Origin: Anticarsia gemmatalis
Taxonomy: Eukaryota > Arthropoda > Insecta > Lepidoptera > Erebidae
Length of the DNA: 64,000 nucleotides
Assembly: GCF_050436995.1 (NCBI RefSeq)
Contig: NC_134775.1
Span: forward strand, 6,177,124-6,241,123
Direction: 5' to 3'
Shown one piece after another: positions 56,936 through 64,000 of this stretch. The notes under the pieces are model-generated. The model was given only the letters and a program-made list of their open reading frames with translations. It did not search any database and was not told the origin of the DNA. Within the stretch, counting starts at the first letter, position 1; each line of letters opens with the position of its first letter. Both the position numbers and the translations under genes were made by a program.

Positions 56936-57364
56936 TTTCTAAAATCTAAATAGACCAATAATCAATAAAAATCACAAAAAAAATCGTTTCCGGGCAGCAA
57001 TATTTCAAAATACAGAATTCAACTGACCTCTCGAATCAACACTGAATTCAGTTCTAACACACATTGTTAGAAAAAGTCATCCGTCACTTAAATTAATCTC
57101 AAATTAAACACTTCATTACACTAAACAGATCACTTCGCAACTACTTACAACAATATATCTCTCATATACAACTTAATTTGGGCCACTTTTTTTGCCGCTG
57201 AGTGTATTATACTAGATTTTAGCTTATTTCCCCCCTTATTACTAATTCCTAATTCCAAATTCTTACTCTTGAACTTTCCTTTGTTTATCTTATTTGGTAT
57301 CTTTCTATAACTTATTGTATAATTTTCCAGGACTCGCTGATTCTGAAACACATTCTTTTGTACA

Positions 57365-58978
57365 ATGGCCACCACAATGATGACCCGTAAAGCAACACTA
57401 AAGGAAACTGAAGGTAAACTGAAGCTTGCCTTGCTCGAGTTGAAGACCTACAAATATGAGAACAGCCAACTGTGGGGTGAACGTGCTGACTGTGAGGAGG
57501 AGATAAAGAAGGTCAACCAGAAGGTCTTGGATCTGAAGGGTGAACTTGCTGAGCTCCATATCGACAACATGGATCGACAACATGGATCTACAAAACAGGC
57601 TTCAAGAGGAAGTCGACTCCTTCAGCAGCTGCAACGACACCTATTTGTGGTCCTTGGGGAGGATTACTGAACTGGAAACTGATCTAAATGAAGCACAGAT
57701 TAAGAAAGTTTTCTTAGAACATACACTACAGTCACACGATAGCAACAAAACTCATAATCTTTACTCCGAGCTAATAGGTACTGGTCATCAGTCATTGATA
57801 AGTTTGTACGCTCAAGAAATCTTTTACTAAAGACTAGGAGCCATAACAAACTCAAAAGGTATGCAAAAGTCTGTAGGTTGATTAAAAAGATAGAATTTAA
57901 TCTCAGTAGGTACCCTAAAATTAAATTATTGACAAAGAATAGTAATGATCTAATAAAAGGCCATAAGGATTTAGTGCTAGAACTAGACAACTGTAGAGAA
58001 CAATTTATTTTAAGTGAAGTGTTGTATGAAAAGCACACTCAGGACCTTAAAACAAAAATCACAACCTTACAGAATAGATTATCACAAATGACCCTAGATT
58101 ATGAGCAGGACTCTAGAGACTATATCCTCAAATATGATGAGATTGCCAAAGTTGGGAAGGAAAATTTAGAACGCGTCATGTCTTTGTACAATAGTTCCCA
58201 ATGTACACATTGTTCTCAGGTCATTTCACTGTCTAGTGAATTAGAATCACAGCCCTGTACAAAGCAGTCTCAGCATACCACTAGTGATATACCACCAAAA
58301 CACTACATAAGTCTTAGCTCAAATCAAGAAAGTTGTCAGGAAAACAGAGCTTTAATGTTCTCAGATAGGATAGGTTTAGGTTTTGGATCACTTTTAAATA
58401 ACAACATTAATTGTAAAGTGACCAACCACTGCTACCAAATCCTTAAGTTAGGCAGAATAGTGGAAAAAATCCAAACTATGAATTTAGACAAAGACACCCC
58501 AATTATTTTTATGATTGGTGACAGTATAGGTTTAAGAAAGGCTGATGTTATTCATAATATAAGTAGTTTATTAGAAATTAATTTAGGAAAAATAATATTA
58601 TGTGCGTTTCCCGACTCTGACTCACTATCTGAGAATGAGAACCGACAAATTCACAAGTTGAATGCTATTTTACATTTATTAACAAGTCATCATAGTGATA
58701 GACTACTGTTTTTTGACATTAATAAATTTATTAGTAATTTTTATTTAACAAAAGAAAGAATGTTTCTTTCTTATAAACATCGACATTCAATTGCTACTTT
58801 GTTAGCATATAATATTAACTCTGTTATAGGTAATATAACACAACCTAGGTTTAGGGACGAATCAGTATTGTCTAGTCGTTTTTCTAACAATACTGTGATT
58901 AATATTATTGATTATTTAGATTGTAAGGACACTGTTACGTATAATGTAACAAAGAACACAAATAATTTAAACGCTTAA
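57365..58978 (+). pseudogene. CR1-like LINE ORF1 with coiled coil and GDS esterase-like domain
   Basis: Three overlapping frames (57365-57670, 57540-57830, 57878-58978) carry one protein with frameshifts near 57575 and 57835; an ATCGACAACATGG unit is tandemly duplicated at the first. The N-terminus is heptad-rich (LKLALLELKTYKYENSQLWGE). The last part contains IIFMIGDSIGLRKADVI, matching block I (GDS) of the SGNH/GDSL esterase domain described in CR1-clade ORF1 proteins; the C-terminal DxxH block is not clear. ORF1 proteins bind RNA and lipids or membranes may be involved through the esterase. ORF2 begins 31 bp downstream. Confidence 0.7.
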
Positions 58979-59009
58979 GCACGACAACGGATAAACAGGC
59001 AGGTTTTCT

Positions 59010-60400
59010 AAACGCAGTACACCAAAATATACAAGGTTTATCCGGCAAAGAATTAGAGATAGATTTATTTTTGAAAAAACATGACACACATATATTTTGT
59101 GTCACGGAACACTGGTTGCTGTCGCACCAATTAATGTTTAATAATCAACATTACTCAATGATTAGTGCATTCAGTGGGAAGAAGGCTATACATGGAGGGT
59201 CAATGATTTTAGTTAGCAACGATATAAAATGCAAAGAACGTAAGGATATAGTTAGCTTGTCAGTAGAACGCACTGCCGAAGTATCATGTGTAGAACTCGA
59301 GTAGCATGTTATAGTATGCATATACCGTCCACCTATGAGTGACTTCAGTTTGTTTGAAGCTATAGTGGAAGATGCATTAAAGCGTTTGAGTGTTAATAAC
59401 AAGTATGTGGTTGTCTGTGGTGATTTCAATGTAAACATATTAGAGCAGTCAAACACCACCACTAGACTGATTACTCTGTTCAAATCTTTTAATCTTATAC
59501 ATCTTTTTGATAATCCAACCAGAATTACCGAACATTCGGCCACATGCTTGGATAATATGTTTAGCAACTGCGTATGTCTATACAGGGTTATAGTTAACGA
59601 TTTAACCTCAGACCACTGTGGACTAAAAGCCGTCTTCTCTAGGAAGAACGTTATCAAATCTAACACGATAACTTTTAGACTTTTAGACCCACAACCGCTT
59701 AGCATTATTTAATCAAGAGGTAGCCGCCAAGATTTCCAATATTGATATTACTCAGGATGACCCAGACGTTCTCTATAAATCCTTGTTTAATGTTATTGAG
59801 TCTCAATTTAATACGATTTTTAAGGAAAAAACTATTACACAGGAAAATACAAAGCTGAAATTCTGCGATTGGGCGACTGTAGGAATTTACAAAAGTAGGG
59901 CTAGGATGTATGAGCTGTATGCCATGAAACAATACAATTTCAATCCAGGTTTTCATGAATATGTTAGGAATTACTCAAAAATCTTTAAAAAGTCTTGTGC
60001 CGCTGCTAAGTCTTTGTACTTAAGCAACAAGATCAAAACTTCCAACAATAAAATAAAAACAACTTGGAATATTATTATTAATGAAAGAGAACGATCGAAA
60101 CCACCTGATCACGACTTCGAATTAAATGTCAATAATCAAGTTATTACAGATAGCCTAGGTATAGCACAAACATTTAATAATTTATTTTCTAACATACCAG
60201 CTATTACGACTAGACTAGCTTAAATTCTTCTACCGCTAGAGCAGAATCATTACTTAGGAGCAATGTGAGTCAGTGCAATGTCTCATTTTATTTTAAGTAT
60301 ATAAACCCTTCTGACATAATCAGAGTATTCAAGTCGCTTAATTCCAAAAATACAACGGACTTGTGGGGAATTTCTGTGAAATTACTTGAGAGTGTAGCGT
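59010..60400 (+). pseudogene. CR1-like LINE ORF2: APE endonuclease, RT start only
   Basis: Apurinic-type endonuclease motifs in order: HQNIQGLSGKELEI, FCVTEHWL, an in-frame TAG at 59302-59304, YRPPMSDFSLF, GDFNVNILE, TSDHCGL. A frameshift near 59705 leads to 59783-60223; after more shifts the RT entry region (YINPSDIIRVFKSLNSKNTTDLWGIS) stops matching near 60400. The palm with FADD is absent, so the element is 3'-truncated, which is not the usual 5' truncation of LINEs. Confidence 0.8.
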
Positions 60401-60780
60401 AGCTACTTTGTTACTTACATTTTAAACTTATAACTAACTCAAATTATAACTTAAATTGTATTACATTAAATTAAACTTATAACTAGACTATGTACAGAAA
60501 CCTAAAACTAATATAAACAACTATTGTATAATCTATATAAGTACAGCACATTTTAATCATAACACTAGAGATGTCCGCACGGAACCTGAATTTCACGGAG
60601 GCCGAATTAGCGGCCGAAGCCGAATTCAGTTTCCCTGCACGGCACTAATATCCACAAAACATATTTCGCGCTAATTTTACTTTTCATTAATATTCATAAA
60701 AATAATGTTCTACAAACACAATGACATCTTAATTTTTTTTGCATATGTTTAATGACATTGTTGTTTTGAACGAATGTCCA
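60401..60780. other. No gene recognised
   Basis: AT-rich, with an imperfect GC-rich inverted piece at 60572-60645 (GTCCGCACGGAACCTGAATT ... GAATTCAG..CCCTGCACGGC), perhaps a short MITE. Confidence 0.4.
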
Positions 60781-61154
60781 CGCGCCGGCCGCCTGCCGAC
60801 CCTTGTGACGTCACGCGGCTACCTGCGCGGGCGCCTTGCACCGAGATGTACCTCGGGGCGCGAGCCGCCGCTAGTCGACCGTTAACACCATTCGATGCGA
60901 CACGCATGCCGAACGTTGCTCACTGGTCCGCGCGCTAAGTCTTTCGCGATCTAAATTTAACGCTGATGAACTTTCTTAGCTTAATCCATCGCTCATGTTA
61001 TTTCTCTCCTTCTGTGCTGTGCTTCTTAATTACTTTTGTGTGCTGTACGCTCTTACTTAGAACTTTATGTAAGCTAAGTTGCAAATAAACTATTATTTAC
61101 CAGAAAGCGCAGTTTATTTAGTGGTTGGTCTGGAACAATCCCTCCAACGCCACA
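60781..61154 (+). repeat. Ty3 element 5' LTR (start unresolved)
   Basis: The right boundary is clear: ...CCAACGCCACA ends at 61154, directly before the primer-binding site. GCAAATAAACTATT (61081) is the poly(A) signal. The left boundary cannot be set because the 3' LTR lies outside the window. Confidence 0.6.
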
Positions 61155-61155
61155 T

Positions 61156-61173
61156 TGGTGACCCCGACTGAGC
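61156..61173 (+). other. Primer-binding site of the Ty3 element
   Basis: TGGTGACCCCGACTGAGC directly after the LTR; similar to the TRIM site at 1461 (TGGTGGCCCCGACG), suggesting the same primer tRNA. Confidence 0.75.
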
Positions 61174-61178
61174 ACATC

Positions 61179-62084
61179 ATGAGCGGTTCCGGAAGTGATT
61201 CGGCAGCCACGGCGATGTCACAAGATGGCGAACATGTAACCATGCGCCGAAAGCGGAAATTGCGGAAATGCACACTACTCGTAGATGACGAATCATCGCC
61301 CAACCCAATGAAGACGAGGTTGAAGGTGCCTTCCTTTTCCCCTGAGGATCCAGAAATATGGTTCGCGTTACTGGAAGGCCAGTTCGCAGTCTACGGCATC
61401 GACGATGACGCGGCTAAGTTCGCCCACGTGACGTCCAACCTCGACGTAGTGCATGCCAAGGCCGTGAAGGACATCATCCTCACTCCTCCAGCCGAGAACA
61501 GGTACGAGAGGATCAAGACCGAGCTGGTGCGCCGACTTTCCGCGTCGCACGAGAAGAAGATCCGGCAGCTCCTGACCCACGAGGAGCTTGGCGACCGGAA
61601 GCCGTCGCAGTTTTTGCGCCATCTCCAGGATCTCGCTGGACCTTCCGTGCCCCTGGACTTCATCAAAACCGTGTGGCGACAGCGTCTTCCCACTATTGTC
61701 CAGATGGTGTTGGCATCACAGACGTCCCTATCACCGGAGCAGCTCGCCGACCTTGCGGATAACATCCAGGAGACCGTCGCACCGTGCAACGTGGCAGCCA
61801 CGTCGTGCAACTCACGTGACGCGGCAAGCGAAATCGCTGAGCTGAGGAAGATGGTGGAGCAGCTGTCACTGAAGGTAGATGAGTGCACCCGCGCGTCCTA
61901 CAGTTCACGTTCCAGTGGTCAGCAGCATTCTCCTTCGCGCCGCCACCGTTCCCGTAACCGCTCGCGATCAAGATCCCGGTCGAGTGCTAACCACCGTACT
62001 CATCCTACCTGTTGGTACCACTACAATTTCGGCGACAAAGCGGCTAGGTGTGACAAACCGTGCGACTACACGGGAAAAGTGTAG
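61179..62084 (+). CDS. gag: Ty3/Gypsy gag, intact
   Basis: ATG at 61179 lies 24 bp after the LTR; an upstream in-frame ATG at 61125 is inside the LTR and is rejected as start. The 301-residue protein has a capsid-type helical region (KVPSFSPEDPEIWFALLEGQF, HAKAVKDII, KIRQLLTHEELGDRKPSQFL), a Arg/Ser-rich stretch and a Cys-rich end CWYHYNFGDKAARCDKPC. It assembles the particle and packages RNA. The stop is TAG at 62082-62084, four bases after the slippery heptamer. Confidence 0.9.
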   Translation: MSGSGSDSAATAMSQDGEHVTMRRKRKLRKCTLLVDDESSPNPMKTRLKVPSFSPEDPEIWFALLEGQFAVYGIDDDAAKFAHVTSNLDVVHAKAVKDIILTPPAENRYERIKTELVRRLSASHEKKIRQLLTHEELGDRKPSQFLRHLQDLAGPSVPLDFIKTVWRQRLPTIVQMVLASQTSLSPEQLADLADNIQETVAPCNVAATSCNSRDAASEIAELRKMVEQLSLKVDECTRASYSSRSSGQQHSPSRRHRSRNRSRSRSRSSANHRTHPTCWYHYNFGDKAARCDKPCDYTGKV

Positions 62085-64000
62085 GGCAGTGTGTAATGTC
62101 GGCCGACGACTGCCCCAATAACGGCCGCTTATTTGTAACCGATAAACGGAATAATATTAAATTTTTAATTGATACTGGTAGTGATGTCTGTGTTTTTCCC
62201 CACTCATTCGTAAAGGAACGACGCGACAAAGCACCTTTAGAACTTTGTGCCGCTAACGGTTCCGTAATTAGTACCTATGGTCATATTAATTTAATTTTAA
62301 ATATAGGTTTGCGTCGCGACTTTCCTTGGCGATTTATTGTAGCCGATGTTACAAAGGCGATAATAGGTGTGGATTTTTTATCCCACTACAACTTAATGGT
62401 GGACGTGCGCAGTAAACAGCTGGTCGACGCACATACTAGGCTCGCCGCCTCGGTTTCATTCGCGAATTTCGACAGTATTTCTTCAGTGAAGGTTAAGTCT
62501 GGCGACTCGGTGTATCATGCTATACTAGCACAGTACCCCGAGATCACCCGACCTCCTGGTTTGAATAACGTCACGAAACACAACACCTGTCATTACATTC
62601 GCACTACACCAGGGCAACCAGAGTCGTGTTCTCCACGCAGGCTGTCGCCAGAAAAATTGAAAATCGCCAAAGCGGAGTTCGAGGCCATGTTGCAGATGGG
62701 GATATGTCGCCCCTCAGAGTCTCCTTGGGCTTCACCCTTACACCTGGCTCCGAAAAAGGATGGCTGGCGACCCTGTGGTGACTACCGTAGGCTTAACGCA
62801 CGCACGATACCGGATAAATATCCAATCCGCAATATTCAGGACTTTTCCCACGACCTTGCCAACTGTAAGGTGTTTTCAGTCCTGGACCTGAGTAGAGCAT
62901 ACCAGCAAATTCCCGTCCATCCCGCCGATATTCCCAAAACCGCCATTTCCACCCCCTTTGGACTCTACGAATTCCCGTACATGACTTTTGGACTTCGAAA
63001 TGCGGGTCAGACCTTCCAACGCTTCATCGATGAAATGTTGCGAGGGCTAGATTTCGTTTACCCGTATATTGATGACATTTTGGTCTTTAGCGCAGACCTG
63101 AAAATTCATGAAGCCCATCTTCATGAAGTTTTCAGCAGACTTAGAAATTTTGGTATGGTGCTAAACTCGAATAAGTGTGTTTTTGCCGCTTCGGAGGTTA
63201 CTTTCTTAGGTTATAGGATTTCTTCAGAAGGTACTAAGCCCTTGCCTGAAAAAGTGGACGCCATTTTAAATTTTTCACAGCCCAAAACGGTCAAAGAATT
63301 GCGTCGATTTTTAGGGATGCTCAATTTTTACCGTCGGTTCATACCAGATGCAGCTCAACAACAAGCCCCTTTAAATGCGCTTTTGGCTGGTCCTGTCAAG
63401 GGTTCTCATCCTGTGACCTTCGGTCAGAAGGAACTGGATGCCTTTGAGGTGTGCAAACAAGGTTTGTGTCGCGCGGCTATGTTGGCACATCCAGACTGCA
63501 GTGCGAAGTTGGCACTCGTCGCCGATGCTTCTGATGTTGCGTTAGGTGCGGTCTTACAGCAGCTGAAGGGTAGTACTTGGCAGCCACTAGCATTCTTTTC
63601 CAAGAAGCTGTCTCCTGCCCAGACCAAGTACTCTCCCTACGACCGCGAGCTCTTAGCCATTTACGAGGCCATCAAGCACTTTAGACACATGGTCGAGGCA
63701 CGTGACTTTATCATTTATACGGACCACAAGCCGCTCACCTTCGCGTTCACGTCGAGAAAAGATAACTGCTCACCCAGGCAATATCGTCACTTGGATTTCA
63801 TCTCGCAGTTTTCCACCGACATACGGCACATCTCGGGAAGTGACAACGTTGTTGCTGACACCTTGTCCAGGGTAGAGGAGGTTATCCAGCCAATTGACCC
63901 TGAGACATTAGCAACCGCTCAACTCCGAGATCGAGAACTGTCACGTCTACTTACTGGAAACTCGTCTTTGATTCTTGATAAGGTTAGGTTGCCTGGTACC
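62054..64000 (+). CDS. pol: Ty3/Gypsy pol, open to the window edge
   Basis: The frame is open from 62054 with no stop to 64000; the first ATG is 62096 but translation is probably by -1 frameshift from gag at 62072-62078. Domains in order: protease FLIDTGSDVCVFP (about 62157), IIGVDFL; RT LAPKKDGWRPCGDYRRLNA, SVLDLSRAYQQIPV and the catalytic YIDDILVF (about 63063); RNase H ALVADASDVALGAVLQQL, YDRELLAIYEAIKHFRH, IIYTDHKPLTFAF, DNVVADTLSRVE. Integrase lies beyond the window. With intact gag this is the best candidate here for a still-active element. Confidence 0.93.
62072..62078 (+). promoter_or_regulatory. -1 ribosomal frameshift slippery site GGGAAAA
   Basis: The heptamer sits in gag phase G_GGA_AAA (X XXY YYZ), three bases before the gag TAG. 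Slipping back one base enters the pol frame, which is open from 62054 onward. A downstream structure was not assessed. Confidence 0.75.

Larger units (their letters stand above)
55749..57204 (-). mobile_element. Tc1/mariner relic, TA duplication
   Basis: Inverted ends of about 30 bp (TACTTAGCGGCAGAAAAAAT... and complement of CACTCAGCGGCAAAAAAAGT...) flanked by TA at 55747-55748 and 57205-57206. Transposase remnants lie on the minus strand and a LINE-derived insertion lies near the left end. Confidence 0.85.

Noticed and set aside
1..64000. A host metabolic gene cluster or other cellular system
   Set aside because: Every substantial frame is explained by mobile elements or the virus-like cassette; no cellular enzyme family was recognised.

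Overview
This is a non-host-gene window from an insect nuclear genome, most probably a moth or butterfly. The evidence is AT-rich DNA, spliced transposase genes, and a lepidopteran-style repeat set: piggyBac with TTAA targets, BEL/Pao and Ty3 LTR elements, R1- and CR1-like LINEs, Helitrons ending GGGTCAGCTAG, a tRNA-derived SINE and a 5S-like repeat. I found no convincing single-copy cellular gene. Almost everything is mobile DNA or a fossil of it, much of it nested.

Layout. 1-2589: a decayed two-gene virus-like cassette (double jelly-roll capsid-like ORF, then a second ORF overlapping it by ATGA), with the second ORF split by a small TRIM. 3010-5785: the end of a BEL/Pao pol running into a furin-site Env gene. 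5811-17460: a Copia element split by an 8.7-kb DNA transposon (7581-16284, AATT duplication). That transposon carries a four-exon transposase gene and has itself received at least four further elements. 17485-18560: half of a PIF/Harbinger element (transposase exon plus convergent MADF gene). 18564-22361: LINE ORF1 fragments, a palindromic MITE and a Ty3 integrase end. 22552-25509: a deleted LTR element full of 46-bp tandem repeats. 25740-32100: a LINE RT piece, Helitrons, a Ty3 LTR end and a set of nested long inverted repeats.

32116-55301 is one BEL/Pao element (BEL-1, minus strand; 297-bp LTRs; AATAC duplication) expanded to 23 kb by nested insertions. A piggyBac (33539-41602) lies in its pol and holds a Ty3 gag-pol and a complete Helitron. 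A second BEL/Pao (BEL-2, 41670-51331; 294-bp LTRs; GTCAT duplication) also lies in its pol, and BEL-2 is split by a DDE transposon (42479-45443). A SINE (53421-53652) interrupts BEL-1 further upstream in its pol. In each checked case, excising the insertion plus one target duplication restores the host element's reading frame, which fixes the order of events.

55302-64000: LTR fragments, a Tc1/mariner relic holding an internally deleted LINE, a CR1-like LINE with a GDS-motif ORF1 and a truncated ORF2, and finally a Ty3 element whose gag and pol are open to the window edge, joined by a canonical -1 slippery heptamer GGGAAAA six codon positions or fewer before the gag stop. It is the only multi-gene element here that looks capable of full translation.
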